From Acidovorax sp. Root219 (GTDB lineage: Bacteria; Pseudomonadota; Gammaproteobacteria; Burkholderiales; Burkholderiaceae_C), in assembly GCF_001428665.1 (NCBI RefSeq), contig NZ_LMIJ01000003.1:221575-285574 (forward strand): a stretch of 64,000 nucleotides of DNA. Reading direction: 5' to 3'. The notes under the pieces are model-generated. The model saw only the letters and a list, made by a program, of their open reading frames with translations, was not told the DNA's origin and did no database searches. Below are positions 16,497 through 27,918 of the stretch, in pieces (the stretch's first letter is position 1; the number at the start of each line of letters is the position of its first letter). A program made the translations under genes and the position numbers.

Positions 16497-17192
16497 ATGC
16501 GCACAAAATTCAGCAAAATGTTGGCGGCCACCGGTCTTGTGACGCTCGACCCGGAGGAGGACACCACCCGGTACACGCCCACCGAGGCCTACCCCGAGCC
16601 CGAGGCGGAGCCCGAACCTGCGCCCGCGCCCGCCGCGCAGCAGCAACCCGCGCTGGCGCCCGAGCAGAGTGTGGTGGCCGAGCAAAAGGATTTTGCCGAC
16701 CTGTACCGAGAGGCCAACGTGCCCACCGTGTCCTACAGCGCCGAAAAGCTGCTCAAGCTGATGGCGGGGCTGGAAAGCATGCCGATGGAGGTGCGCAAGC
16801 AGGCCATCAAGGCCATGGACGACGCCGACGAGACCTGGACGGTGGACGATTCCGTGCTGGACGCGCAACGCAAGGTCAAGGCGCTGGCCATCGCCAAGCA
16901 AAAGATTGCGCAGCAAGTGGCTTCCGCACTGCAAAATGCGGACCGCGAGATCGCTGCCATCCAGGCCGAAGAACAGGACAAGAGCGCCCAGGTGCGCAAG
17001 CAGATTGCCGAGCTGACAGAGCTGCTGGACCGGGGCGTGGCGCGCGCCGCGCAGCAGACGGCCGATGTGCGAGCGGCGGCCAGGACAAATCAGGAGGCCG
17101 GGGAGAGGGAATCCGCCCGGCTGGATGCAGAAATGAACCGCCTGGGGCAGATCGTGATCACGTTCTCGGGCCAATCACAGGTTCAAAAATAA
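16497..17192 (+). CDS. Uncharacterised coiled-coil protein, first gene of the PspA/AAA/ABC operon
   Basis: The product has 231 residues and belongs to no family I can name. Residues about 20-60 are Pro/Glu/Ala-rich and probably disordered (repeats of EPEPAP type). From about 95 to 215 there is a long helical, heptad-like region rich in Lys, Gln, Ala and Glu, as expected for a coiled coil. No signal peptide or membrane segment is evident. It opens an operon in which most intergenic gaps are short or negative, and the PspA further along is also a long coiled coil. It could be a scaffold or adaptor for the complex; this is inference from context only. Confidence 0.7.
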   Translation: MRTKFSKMLAATGLVTLDPEEDTTRYTPTEAYPEPEAEPEPAPAPAAQQQPALAPEQSVVAEQKDFADLYREANVPTVSYSAEKLLKLMAGLESMPMEVRKQAIKAMDDADETWTVDDSVLDAQRKVKALAIAKQKIAQQVASALQNADREIAAIQAEEQDKSAQVRKQIAELTELLDRGVARAAQQTADVRAAARTNQEAGERESARLDAEMNRLGQIVITFSGQSQVQK

Positions 17193-17206
17193 AGTAGGAG
17201 TTGGCA

Positions 17207-18919
17207 ATGCAATTGACTGGCATGGGTAAGGCGCTGATCGCGGTCATCGTCGTGGGGGCTGCGGGATCCGTCCTGTGGAACATGGGCGGCAAGATGTGGG
17301 TGCAGGACAAGCTGGGCAACACCGAGGCGTCGGCCCCGGCCGGCAGCAGCAGCCCGCAGGGCAGCACAACCGCGCCCGCGGTGGTGGCCGGCAACACGCC
17401 GTCTGCCCCCGCCGTGGCGGCGCCCAAGGGCGGTGCGCTGGGCTCGGCCGGCAACCCGCTCAAGGTCAGCATCGTGAGCTTTCACGGCTATGCGCCGGCC
17501 CTGGTGGCCAACGGCAACAGCCTGAAGACGCAGCCAGGCTCGATCTTCCAGAAGGCCGGGGTGAACGTGGAGTTCATCATCCAGGACGATATCCCGACGC
17601 TGACCACCATCTTCGAGAGCAACACGGCGCAGTGCGCCTGGCGCACCTCGGACTTCTGGGCGCAGGAGCAGCCCAACCTGATCAACACCAAGCTCGATGG
17701 CCGCGCCATCATGATCGTGGACAACACCCAGGGTGCCGACGCCGTGATCGCCCGCGACCCGGACATCAAGCGCATCGAGGACCTGGTGGGCAAGAAGGTG
17801 GCGCTGCTCAAGTACACGCCTTCGCACGGCCTGTTCATCAACGCCATCAACAACTCGAGCCTGAGCGCCAAGCAAAAGGCCAACGTGCTCGACCGCGTGG
17901 TCTACATCAACGCCGACGAGGGCACACCCGGCGTGCGCGCCGCGTTCGCTGCCGGCAGCGTGGACGCCGCCGTGCTGTGGGACCCGGACCTGTCGCTGGC
18001 CGTCAAGGCCACCCCTGGCGCGCGCGTGGTGTACTCCACCAAGGTGGCCACCAATCTGATCTACGACGTGATGGTCTGCAACCAGAAAATGCTGCAGGAC
18101 CCTGCCAGCCAGCAGGCCTTCCAGGGCTTCGTCAAGGGCTGGATGGACGGCGTGACCGCCGCCCGCGCCAACCCGGCCGGCGCCGCCGAAGCGCTGGTGC
18201 GCACCGAGCCCTTCTTCGACCAACTGGCCAAGAAGGAGGGGATGCCCTTCATCTCGAGCCTGTTCTCCAACCTGGTATGGACGGGGCTGGACGACAACGC
18301 CCGCATTCTGGGCCTGGCGGGCGACACCAACCACTACGAGCGCGTGTACCGCGAGTTCGACGCGATCTACCGCGCCGCCGGCTCGCTGGCCAACCCGAAT
18401 TCGCCCGTGGTCTCGCCGCAGAACTCGTTCGACTACCGCTTCATCAACGCCCTGCTCAAGGACAACCAGGCCGCGCGCGCCGCCGCCGCCAAGCCCGAGT
18501 TCACCTTCGACACGGCCGGCATGCAAAAGGCCGAAACTCGCCCCGCCGCGCTGACCAAGCCGGTGAGCGTGAACTTCCCCGTGGGCCAGGCCGAGTTGAC
18601 CAAGAAGGCGCAGGAAGTGATCGACACCCAGGTGGTGCCCTTCATCAACAGCAATGGCTCGGCGTATTTCGAGATTTCGGGCAACACCGATTCGACCGGC
18701 AGTGCGCAGGCCAACCAGCGCCTGTCGAAGGCGCGGGCCGATGCGGTGACCAAGTACGTGGTGACGCAGTGGGAGATTCCGGCCGCGCGCTTCAAGGTGG
18801 TGGGCAATGGCTCGAACAACCCCATCTGCAATGAAGGCAACCCCGCCGCGCTGGAAGTGGACCTGGACACCTGCCGCCAGATGAACCGCGCCACCCGCAT
18901 CGCCGTGCTGGCACGCTGA
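17207..18919 (+). CDS. Membrane-anchored NitT/TauT-type solute-binding protein fused to an OmpA domain
   Basis: This is a 570-residue protein. An uncleaved N-terminal helix (about 5-25, MGKALIAVIVVGAAGSVLW) anchors it in the inner membrane, followed by an Ala/Pro/Thr/Ser linker (about 40-80). An NMT1/NitT/TauT-like periplasmic binding domain occupies about 85-400, and a C-terminal OmpA/MotB peptidoglycan-binding domain about 440-570 (FPVGQAELTKKAQEVID, then GNTDSTGSAQANQRLSKARA near 493). ATG 17207 lies six bases after TAGGAG. Fusion of a transport binding protein to a cell-wall-binding domain is unusual: it would hold the receptor across the periplasm beside the cognate permease encoded next. 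The ligand is unknown. Confidence 0.85.
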   Translation: MQLTGMGKALIAVIVVGAAGSVLWNMGGKMWVQDKLGNTEASAPAGSSSPQGSTTAPAVVAGNTPSAPAVAAPKGGALGSAGNPLKVSIVSFHGYAPALVANGNSLKTQPGSIFQKAGVNVEFIIQDDIPTLTTIFESNTAQCAWRTSDFWAQEQPNLINTKLDGRAIMIVDNTQGADAVIARDPDIKRIEDLVGKKVALLKYTPSHGLFINAINNSSLSAKQKANVLDRVVYINADEGTPGVRAAFAAGSVDAAVLWDPDLSLAVKATPGARVVYSTKVATNLIYDVMVCNQKMLQDPASQQAFQGFVKGWMDGVTAARANPAGAAEALVRTEPFFDQLAKKEGMPFISSLFSNLVWTGLDDNARILGLAGDTNHYERVYREFDAIYRAAGSLANPNSPVVSPQNSFDYRFINALLKDNQAARAAAAKPEFTFDTAGMQKAETRPAALTKPVSVNFPVGQAELTKKAQEVIDTQVVPFINSNGSAYFEISGNTDSTGSAQANQRLSKARADAVTKYVVTQWEIPAARFKVVGNGSNNPICNEGNPAALEVDLDTCRQMNRATRIAVLAR

Positions 18920-18929
18920 GGGGCCGGCG

Positions 18930-19733
18930 ATGGCCCAATTCTGGAACCCCAGCCATCCGATCTCGCCCCAGACCCAGCGCATGCTGGGCGTGGGCGCCGT
19001 GGTGGTGGTGCTGGTGGCCTGGGCGCTGGTGAGCGCATCGGGCCTGGTCAACTCGAACCGGTTGCCTGCACCGTGGGAGGTGGCCATGGCCTTCTCACGC
19101 CTGGCGTGGGACCCCGTGCGCCAGGAGAGCCTGCTGCTGACCTCGGTGCTGTGGTCGGGCGGGCGGCTGGTGGTGGCGGGCATTCTGGTGATCCTGATCG
19201 GTTTGCCCATCGGCATTCTGATGGGGGCATCGCCGCGCATCAACGCCACGCTGTCGCCGCTGATCGACCCGTTCCGCTCGGCGCCCATCGTGGCGCTGCT
19301 GCCCATCATGGTGATGTGGTTCGGCATTGGCGAGGAGATGAAGATCGTCTTCCTGTTCTCGGGCGCGGTGGTCTACCTGATACCGCTGGTGCGCGACGCG
19401 ATCCGCTCGGTGCCGCAGTCGTACTGGATCAGCGCACGCGACCTGGGCGCCACGCCGTGGGAATGCATCCGCCGCGCGGTGATCCCGATGGCCATGCCGC
19501 GCATCGTGGACGGCATCATCATCGCCATCTCGGTGATGTGGACCTACATCACCGTGGCCGAGTACGTGAACGCCAAGGAGGGCCTGGGCCAGTTGATCCA
19601 GAACGCGCGCCGCTTCTCGGCCATGGACCAGGTGTTCGCGGGCATCATCACCATCATTGCGCTGGCGCTGATCACGCACCGCCTGATGACCTGGGCCAAG
19701 CGAAAAATGTTCCCCTGGGAACAGAGCGTTTGA
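18930..19733 (+). CDS. ABC transporter permease (NitT/TauT type)
   Basis: This 267-residue inner-membrane protein has about six hydrophobic segments. It carries the EAA loop of SsuC/TauC-type permeases (SARDLGATPWECIRRAVIPMA, with the conserved Gly), which docks onto the ATPase. It starts ten bases after the OmpA-fused binding protein and precedes the ATPase gene, giving a complete importer unit. Best family matches would be taurine, nitrate or alkanesulfonate permeases, but the substrate cannot be read from the sequence. Confidence 0.9.
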   Translation: MAQFWNPSHPISPQTQRMLGVGAVVVVLVAWALVSASGLVNSNRLPAPWEVAMAFSRLAWDPVRQESLLLTSVLWSGGRLVVAGILVILIGLPIGILMGASPRINATLSPLIDPFRSAPIVALLPIMVMWFGIGEEMKIVFLFSGAVVYLIPLVRDAIRSVPQSYWISARDLGATPWECIRRAVIPMAMPRIVDGIIIAISVMWTYITVAEYVNAKEGLGQLIQNARRFSAMDQVFAGIITIIALALITHRLMTWAKRKMFPWEQSV

Positions 19734-19781
19734 CGGCCAAGGCATGCACCCCCAATAAGAACTGATACAACAAAGCCAAGC

Positions 19782-20624
19782 ATGACATCGACCCCGAGCG
19801 CTGCAAGCATTTCCATCCACATGAGCGGCATCGTGCAGGAGTACCCTGCCGCCAACGGCAAGGGCGTGCTGCGCGTGATTGACGGCATCGACCTGCAACT
19901 GGAGAACCCCAGCATCAACATGCTGCTGGGCCCCTCGGGCTGCGGCAAGTCCACGCTGATGCGCATGATGGGCGGGGTGCGCCCGTTCAACGTGAAGACG
20001 CCGACCCAGGGCCGGGTGGATATCGACGGCCAGGAGTGCCTGGACCAGCACGACGATGCGGTGACGGTGTTCCAGCAGTACGCCAACCGCCCCGACCTGA
20101 CGGTGTGGGACAACGTGGCCTTTCCGTTCACGCTCAAGCTGTGGAAAGGGCGCATCAGCCAGGCCGAGGTGAAGGAGCGGGTGGACACCATGCTCGCCGC
20201 CGTGGGCCTGGCCGACAAGAAGGCCATGCGCCCGGCGCAACTGTCTGGCGGGCAGAACCAGCGCGTGGCGCTGGCGCGTGCCCTGGTGCTGCGCCCGCGC
20301 ATCTTGCTGATGGACGAGCCCTTTGGCGCGCTGGACCCGCAGACCCGCGAGGAGATGCAGCGCCTGCTGCTGTCGCTGTGCAAGGCCAACCCGTGCCTGG
20401 TGGTCTTCGTCACGCACGACGTGAGCGAGGCCCTGGCCCTGGGCGACCGGGTGATCGTGCTCTCGCCCCAGCCCGCGAAGATTGCCGATGACTTTGCCAT
20501 CCACGCCGAGCACCCGCGCTCGGAGGCCTGGTCACGCTCCACCGAGACCCTGCGCATGCAGGACCGCATCCTCACGTCGCTGCGCGACGCGAAGGGCCAT
20601 GGCCAGATCACGCTGAGCGTATGA
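19782..20624 (+). CDS. ABC transporter ATPase (NitT/TauT type)
   Basis: This 280-residue ATPase has all motifs: Walker [10 protein letters not shown] (from about residue 50), Q-loop [10 protein letters not shown], signature [15 protein letters not shown], Walker [13 protein letters not shown] and switch His in VTHDVSEAL. It energises the permease encoded upstream. Its stop overlaps the next start by four bases (ATGA), coupling it to the membrane coiled-coil gene. This overlap ties the transporter genetically to the PspA/AAA part of the operon. Confidence 0.93.
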   Translation: MTSTPSAASISIHMSGIVQEYPAANGKGVLRVIDGIDLQLENPSINMLLGPSGCGKSTLMRMMGGVRPFNVKTPTQGRVDIDGQECLDQHDDAVTVFQQYANRPDLTVWDNVAFPFTLKLWKGRISQAEVKERVDTMLAAVGLADKKAMRPAQLSGGQNQRVALARALVLRPRILLMDEPFGALDPQTREEMQRLLLSLCKANPCLVVFVTHDVSEALALGDRVIVLSPQPAKIADDFAIHAEHPRSEAWSRSTETLRMQDRILTSLRDAKGHGQITLSV

Positions 20625-21511
20625 AATTCGACCCGGGCGAACGGGAAGAACCCCCGTACATCCAGGAGTTTTTGACCAGCAAGTGGAACGTCACGGCATC
20701 GCTGGGCGCTGCTGCGCTGGCGGTGCTGATGTCCTTCCCCTACGGGCTGCCTGGCTTCGTCTTCGTGGGCACGGCGTATGCGGCCGTCGAAGGCCTGGCC
20801 CTGCTGTACGTGCCGGGCATGTCGACCTTCCGCTACGCGGTGCGCCGCAAGTACGCCACGCTGCGCTACCAGGCGCAGGTGGACAGCCTGCTCAAGGAAC
20901 TGGGCGACCGCAATGAATGCGACCCCAGCTCCAAGCGCATGCGCGTGTACCTGCAGACGCTGGACCGCATTGACGCGCTGGAGCGCATGGTCAAGAGCCA
21001 GACCTGCGCGCTGAGCGTGGAGGACATCGACCGCCTGAAGGACGTGACGCGCGACTACCTGGCGCGCTGGCTGGCCATCGTGAGCGCCAACGAGCGCCAG
21101 AGCCAGCTGAGCAAGAAGGAGATCGCCGACCGCCTGCGCAGCGTGGAAGAGCAGCTGGAAGCGACCACCGGCGAGCGCGAACGCCGCCAGTTGCTGCAGG
21201 CACGCAAGGACTACCAGCGGCTGATGGAAAGCAGCAGCCGCCTGAGCAGCCGCATGTTCGCCATCGAGGCGGCCATGGTCTCCATGCCAGACATCATCGA
21301 GGAGGTCTTCCAGCAAGCCGTGTCGATGCCCATGGCCACCGATGCATCGGCCCGGCTGCGCGAGAGCGTGGACCGCCTGGCGATCGAAGAGAACCTGGAG
21401 GCCGACATCAGCGAAGAGCTGGACACCATCGGCGTCCATGTGCCGAGCCCCGCCGTGGCAAAAGCCGCTGCCGCTCCCCTGCCCCGCCCCACGGCACAAG
21501 CCATGAAATGA
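20621..21511 (+). CDS. Uncharacterised membrane protein with long coiled coil
   Basis: This is a 296-residue protein of unknown family. Two hydrophobic segments lie at about 25-45 and 48-68 (LGAAALAVLMSFPYG, then FVFVGTAYAAVEGLALLYV). A long Glu/Arg/Leu-rich helical region follows at about 80-235, typical of coiled coil, and then an Ala/Pro tail. The predicted topology puts the coiled coil in the cytoplasm, where PspA and the AAA ATPase act. Start and stop overlap both neighbours (ATGA on each side). A role as membrane receptor for the PspA/AAA machinery is a fair guess, not shown by any motif. Confidence 0.72.
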   Translation: MKFDPGEREEPPYIQEFLTSKWNVTASLGAAALAVLMSFPYGLPGFVFVGTAYAAVEGLALLYVPGMSTFRYAVRRKYATLRYQAQVDSLLKELGDRNECDPSSKRMRVYLQTLDRIDALERMVKSQTCALSVEDIDRLKDVTRDYLARWLAIVSANERQSQLSKKEIADRLRSVEEQLEATTGERERRQLLQARKDYQRLMESSSRLSSRMFAIEAAMVSMPDIIEEVFQQAVSMPMATDASARLRESVDRLAIEENLEADISEELDTIGVHVPSPAVAKAAAAPLPRPTAQAMK

Positions 21512-22374
21512 CCCCTTCCATGACGACCACCACCGTACAGAAATCGCACCTGCAGACCCTCGTCGATTTCGACGAGTACACGCGCCTGATGGAGGCCACG
21601 CTCAAGGCCGCCATCGTCTCCGGCGAGCCGGGCCGGCTGGTGCGCTTCTTCGCGCGCTACATCGCCTGGAACGGCTACTTCGGCTGCAGCGTGGCGTCGC
21701 TGGCGGGCAAGATCGGCTGCGCGCGCCATTTGTTCACCGACCCGGCCGAGCCCTTTTTGCCGGCGGCCGACCGCAACGTGCTGGTGGCCAGCTACATCTT
21801 CGACGCGGCGCGCGACGAGTTCGACGACCACTCCACCCGCGCGCGCGACCCGCACCGCAGCCTGGCGCAGGCCTTCCTCAAGGGCATCGTGCAGACCACC
21901 ATGCCGGGGGCCGACATGGCCACGCTGAACGCGCTGGCAGCCGAGCCGGCCTGGCTCAAGGCGCTCAACCAGGGCGTGATGCGTGGCTACGGCGGCGGGC
22001 AGGACGATTCGCTCGCATCCATCTTCCACGCCATGGGCTACCACCTGGGCAGCGAGCTGCTGGCCGACCGCGAGTTCACCGTGATCGGCGCCACCTTGCG
22101 CGAGGCCGGCGGCGGCCTGGCCGAGCGCCTGTTCCACGCCGAGGTGGACATCGGCGGCACGAAGCACAAGGCCCTGTCCTGGGTGGGCATCCACTCGGGC
22201 GAGGGCGGCGCCGTGGAGGCCGACCACTTCGAGTGGGCCACCCAGGGCGTGAACGCCGCCTTCGACTTCATCGACCCCGCGCAGCGCGCGGCCATGCTGG
22301 CACAGGTCGAGCAGGGCTTTGCCGCGTTCGCCCAGGACCACCGCATCTTCTTCGACAACGTCAACAACAGCTAA
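21508..22374 (+). CDS. Uncharacterised protein, possibly heme-oxygenase-like helical fold
   Basis: The 288-residue product is soluble and largely helical. Several stretches resemble the pattern of TenA/PqqC/heme-oxygenase-like proteins: AARDEFDDHSTRARDPHR (about 107-124), MGYHLGSELLADREF (about 173-187) and IHSGEGGAVEADHFEWAT (about 228-245). The Glu/His/Asp placement could form a metal site as in diiron members of that fold. I cannot confirm this without structure comparison. It is translationally coupled to the upstream gene and lies 16 bases before pspA. If it is a metalloenzyme it would be an unexpected partner for an ESCRT-like membrane system. Confidence 0.65.
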   Translation: MTPSMTTTTVQKSHLQTLVDFDEYTRLMEATLKAAIVSGEPGRLVRFFARYIAWNGYFGCSVASLAGKIGCARHLFTDPAEPFLPAADRNVLVASYIFDAARDEFDDHSTRARDPHRSLAQAFLKGIVQTTMPGADMATLNALAAEPAWLKALNQGVMRGYGGGQDDSLASIFHAMGYHLGSELLADREFTVIGATLREAGGGLAERLFHAEVDIGGTKHKALSWVGIHSGEGGAVEADHFEWATQGVNAAFDFIDPAQRAAMLAQVEQGFAAFAQDHRIFFDNVNNS

Positions 22375-22390
22375 GCAAGGAACCTGCACC

Positions 22391-23095
22391 ATGGCTTCTT
22401 CCAACTTCCTCGGCCGCCTGAGCAACCTGTTCACGGGCTTTCTCTCGCTGTTCGTCTCGGGCATCGAGAAAAACAACCCCGAGATCGCGTACGAGAACTC
22501 GATCAACAGCATGAAGGCCAACTACGACCGCCTGAAGAAGGCGGCGGGCGCCATCATTCGCCAGCGTGACGACGTGACCACACGCCTGCACAACGCCAAG
22601 CAAAAGCAGGCCCAGCTCGAAGCCAACCTGCAGCAGGCCATGGACACCAACCAGGACGACCTGGCGGTGAGCATCCTGCAGATGAAGAACGACAACGACC
22701 AGTCGGTGACCGAGCTCACGGCCGAGGCCGAGACGGCCATGGCCGAGGCCGAGAAGATCAAGGACGCCCTCCTCGAGATGAAGAGCGAGATCAAGCGCGT
22801 GGAGGACGAGCGCGACCGCAACCTGGCCAAGTTGGCCGGCGCCAAGGCCAAGATCCAGATCCACAGCCAGCTCGAAGGCCTGTCGGTGGACGCCGAGATC
22901 CGCGCGCTGGACAACGTGCGCGGCCACATCGCCAACGTCATCTCCGAAGCCAACCTGGGCGACGAGCTGCGCGGCGCCGACCTGGACGTGCGCATGAAGG
23001 GCCTGCAAAAGGGTGCCTCGCGCGCCACGGCCGAAGCGCAGCTGGCGCAGCTCAAGGCCGCCCGCGCCCAAGGCGCTGGCGCCAAGCAGATGTAA
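22391..23095 (+). CDS. pspA: PspA/IM30 (ESCRT-III-like) family protein
   Basis: This 234-residue protein is of PspA/Vipp1 type, peripheral membrane proteins that polymerise and protect or remodel membranes and share the ESCRT-III fold. It shows the N-terminal amphipathic helix region (FLGRLSNLFTGFLSLFVSG), then a long coiled-coil hairpin with the usual Gln/Glu/Lys/Ala-rich helices, ending in AQGAGAKQM. It lacks the usual pspBC partners and PspF. ATG 22391 has AAGGA ten bases upstream. Its neighbour is a classic AAA ATPase, the pairing expected for a Vps4-like disassembly partner, together with an ABC importer. Confidence 0.88.
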   Translation: MASSNFLGRLSNLFTGFLSLFVSGIEKNNPEIAYENSINSMKANYDRLKKAAGAIIRQRDDVTTRLHNAKQKQAQLEANLQQAMDTNQDDLAVSILQMKNDNDQSVTELTAEAETAMAEAEKIKDALLEMKSEIKRVEDERDRNLAKLAGAKAKIQIHSQLEGLSVDAEIRALDNVRGHIANVISEANLGDELRGADLDVRMKGLQKGASRATAEAQLAQLKAARAQGAGAKQM

Positions 23096-23170
23096 AGCGC
23101 TCTTCAGCCGCCACCGCAGTCCACCGCGCGCTGCCCTGGGGCGGCGCGCCCGCCACGCCCAAGGAATCCT

Positions 23171-25006
23171 GTGAGCACACCCTCCTCCCCCGCCACGACC
23201 GCGACGCCCGCCACGCCGGCCTGGGTCGACACCGTGCGCCGGCGCTACCTGAGTGGCGATGCCTCGGTCTTCGTGCTGTACCGCAACATCTACGACCGCA
23301 TCCTGCTCGATGGCAAGTTCGTCGAACTGGAGCAGTACCTGTTCCGCTCGCTGCTGGAGGGCAAGAAAAAACGCGTGCTCTCGCACAGCATCGCCTCGGG
23401 CACGCAGGCGCTGGCGGGCCGTGCGTTCGACGCCGAGGCCGAGCCGCTGGAAGGCATCGAGGCCGCGCTGATGCATGAGAGCGGTACGGCGGTGGTGATC
23501 CACTACGCGGGCTCGCTGTTCCCGGCGGGCGACCCGTCGATGATGACCATGCAGGACCGGCAGGCGATTGCCAAGCTGCACCGCTGGTCACTCAACCCAC
23601 AGATCGGCGACAGCGACAACGTGGTGTTTTTGCTGGTGGAATCGCTGGCCGAGCTGAACGCGCAGATCCTGTCGAACCCGCGCATCGCCACCGTCGAGAT
23701 ACCGATGCCCGGCCAGGCCGAGCGCGAAACCACCATCCGCATGGCCGACAGCTCGCTCGATGCCGGTCAGGTCACGCGGCTGGCGCAGCAGGCCTCGGGC
23801 CTGCGCCTGGTACAGCTGTTCGGCCTGCTGGGCAACGACGCCAATGCGCAAGCCCCCAACGATGCCGAGCGCGAGGCCCTGATCAAGGAGCTGATCGCTG
23901 GCACTGAGGACGCCGAGGCGCGCGCCAAGCAGTTGACCAAGCTGACCAGCGGGCAGACCAACGAGCAGATACGCCACCTGCTGCAGCCGGGCAGCAAGGC
24001 GCCAGCCAAGGGCAACGCCTTCGAGGAGATCGCGGCGCTGCTGCGCACGCGCAAGCGCGAGCTGGTGACGCAGGAGTGCTTTGGCCTGATCGAGTTCGTC
24101 GAGCCGAAATTCGGTCTCGAAGGCGTGGGCGGCATGACCATGGTGAAGGCCGAGCTGGCGGCCATTGCCGCCGCCATCCGCTCGGGCAACGTGGCGCGCA
24201 TCCCCATGGGCATTCTGGTGGTGGGGCCCATGGGCTCGGGCAAGACCTTCGTGACCAAGGCCTTCGTGCGCGAGGCCGGCATACCGGCGGTGATGCTCAA
24301 GAACATCCGCTCCAAGTGGGTGGGCGCGACCGAGAGCAACCTGGAGAAGGTGCTGGCCATGGTGAAGGCCATGGGGCCCATCGCGCTGATCATCGACGAG
24401 GGCGACCGCAGCCTGGGCGGCGAAGGCGACGAGGACGGCGGCACCTCGTCGCGCGTCACGGCGCGGCTCAAGGAGTTCATGTCGGACACCGACAACCGGG
24501 GCCAGGTGCTGTTCATCATGATGACCAACCGGCCCGACAAGCTTGATGCCGACATGAAGCGGCCCGGCCGCTTCGACACCAAGATACCGCTGTTCTTCCC
24601 CGAGAACGGGGCCGAGCGCGCGAACATCGTGCGCGTGATCCTGAAGCGCTTTGGCAAGGCGATCGAAGAGCCGCCGCAGGACGATGACGAAGATGATGGC
24701 GCCGGCGCAGGCTGGATGGAGGCCGCGCTGGAAGACACCGAGTTCTCGAACGCCGAACTCGAAGCGCTGACGCTGCTGTCCATCGACTTGGCCGAGCGCG
24801 CCGATGGCCGACTGACGCGCGAGGTGTTTTTGCAGGCTGCGGTGGACTACATGCCCACGCGCGACACGCTGATGATCGAGTACATGGAGCTTTTGGCCAT
24901 CTCCGAGGCATCGCGCCGCAGCCTGCTGCCCGAGAAGTTCAAGCACCGCACCACCGACGAACTGCACGCCGAAATGAAGCGCGTGCGCAGCCAGTTGCGC
25001 CTATGA
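23171..25006 (+). CDS. Classic AAA ATPase, Vps4/Ycf46-like, with degenerate N-terminal AAA-like module
   Basis: The product has 611 residues. The C-terminal half holds one active classic AAA domain: Walker A GPMGSGKT (about 352), Walker B ALIIDEGD (acidic pair 409-410), sensor-1 and second region of homology in [18 protein letters not shown] (about 452-469) with arginine fingers. The N-terminal half (about 20-240) has no Walker motifs but keeps AAA-like pieces such as [14 protein letters not shown] and [16 protein letters not shown], like the inactive first module of Ycf46-type proteins. An acidic insertion ([11 protein letters not shown]) follows the AAA core. GTG 23171 is preceded by AAGGAAT. 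It probably remodels the adjacent PspA polymer or the transporter complex. Confidence 0.88.
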   Translation: MSTPSSPATTATPATPAWVDTVRRRYLSGDASVFVLYRNIYDRILLDGKFVELEQYLFRSLLEGKKKRVLSHSIASGTQALAGRAFDAEAEPLEGIEAALMHESGTAVVIHYAGSLFPAGDPSMMTMQDRQAIAKLHRWSLNPQIGDSDNVVFLLVESLAELNAQILSNPRIATVEIPMPGQAERETTIRMADSSLDAGQVTRLAQQASGLRLVQLFGLLGNDANAQAPNDAEREALIKELIAGTEDAEARAKQLTKLTSGQTNEQIRHLLQPGSKAPAKGNAFEEIAALLRTRKRELVTQECFGLIEFVEPKFGLEGVGGMTMVKAELAAIAAAIRSGNVARIPMGILVVGPMGSGKTFVTKAFVREAGIPAVMLKNIRSKWVGATESNLEKVLAMVKAMGPIALIIDEGDRSLGGEGDEDGGTSSRVTARLKEFMSDTDNRGQVLFIMMTNRPDKLDADMKRPGRFDTKIPLFFPENGAERANIVRVILKRFGKAIEEPPQDDDEDDGAGAGWMEAALEDTEFSNAELEALTLLSIDLAERADGRLTREVFLQAAVDYMPTRDTLMIEYMELLAISEASRRSLLPEKFKHRTTDELHAEMKRVRSQLRL

Positions 25007-25320
25007 GCAGCGACAGCGACCATGTCCACACCCTCGCCAAGGAGCAGGTGCGCAAGGCCCTGACCGCCGCGAAGAACGACAAGCGCTGGGGCTGGCAGGA
25101 GGTGTCGGAGCTGCTCACCGAGCTGGGCATCGAGCAAACCCCGAACAACCTCACCACGCGCCAGAGCCGGGGTGCGTTCAAGGCGTCTGACTTTCTGCTG
25201 CTGCTGCGCAGCATGGGCGTGACGCACCTGGACCTGAGCACCCTGGAAATCCCCGGCCTGGCGCCGGCCACCCGCAAGGTGGAGGCCAACAAAAAGGCAC
25301 GGCTGTCCAAACCTGGATAA
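25003..25320 (+). CDS. DUF6471-like small protein
   Basis: This is a 105-residue basic protein, last gene of the nine-gene operon, overlapping the AAA gene by four bases. The pattern WGWQEVSELLTELGIEQT, then NNLTTRQSRGAFKASDFL and LLRSMGV, resembles DUF6471, a helix-turn-helix-like domain. It may be a DNA-binding autoregulator or a small adaptor. The Lys-rich tail (KVEANKKARLSK) is consistent with nucleic-acid or membrane contact. No terminator hairpin is obvious in the 240 bases that follow. Confidence 0.7.
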   Translation: MSSDSDHVHTLAKEQVRKALTAAKNDKRWGWQEVSELLTELGIEQTPNNLTTRQSRGAFKASDFLLLLRSMGVTHLDLSTLEIPGLAPATRKVEANKKARLSKPG

Positions 25321-25560
25321 GCCTATTGGCTTTCTGAAAAGGAAGACAATCCGATTTTTGCCATGCACCGGGGCCCACCGCCCCCGCCTCGCCTCATCTG
25401 CCCCACCCGGGCAAGGTCAGGCTCCTCCCCGAAGCCATCGCACCCATGGAATCAGGGTTGGAACCCATGCAATCAACGCATTAACCCTCACTCCCATAGC
25501 TCCCGCCATGGAGTAAGCTTATTTTTGGCATTTGCTGAGAATCTCCTGCAGGATTTCCGT

Positions 25561-27861
<2,301 letters not shown>

Positions 27862-27883
27862 ACGACGGTCCCCCGCGCGAAGC

Positions 27884-27916
27884 AGCCCCAAGGCCCAGGC
27901 CCTGGGGCTTTTTTTT
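27884..27916 (+). terminator. Terminator between maeB and the convergent HDOD gene
   Basis: AGCCCCA and TGGGGCT, extended by GG/CC across one mismatch, form a stem followed by eight T. The convergent HDOD stop codon lies three bases after it, so it may also stop that transcript. Confidence 0.85.
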
Positions 27917-27918
27917 GG

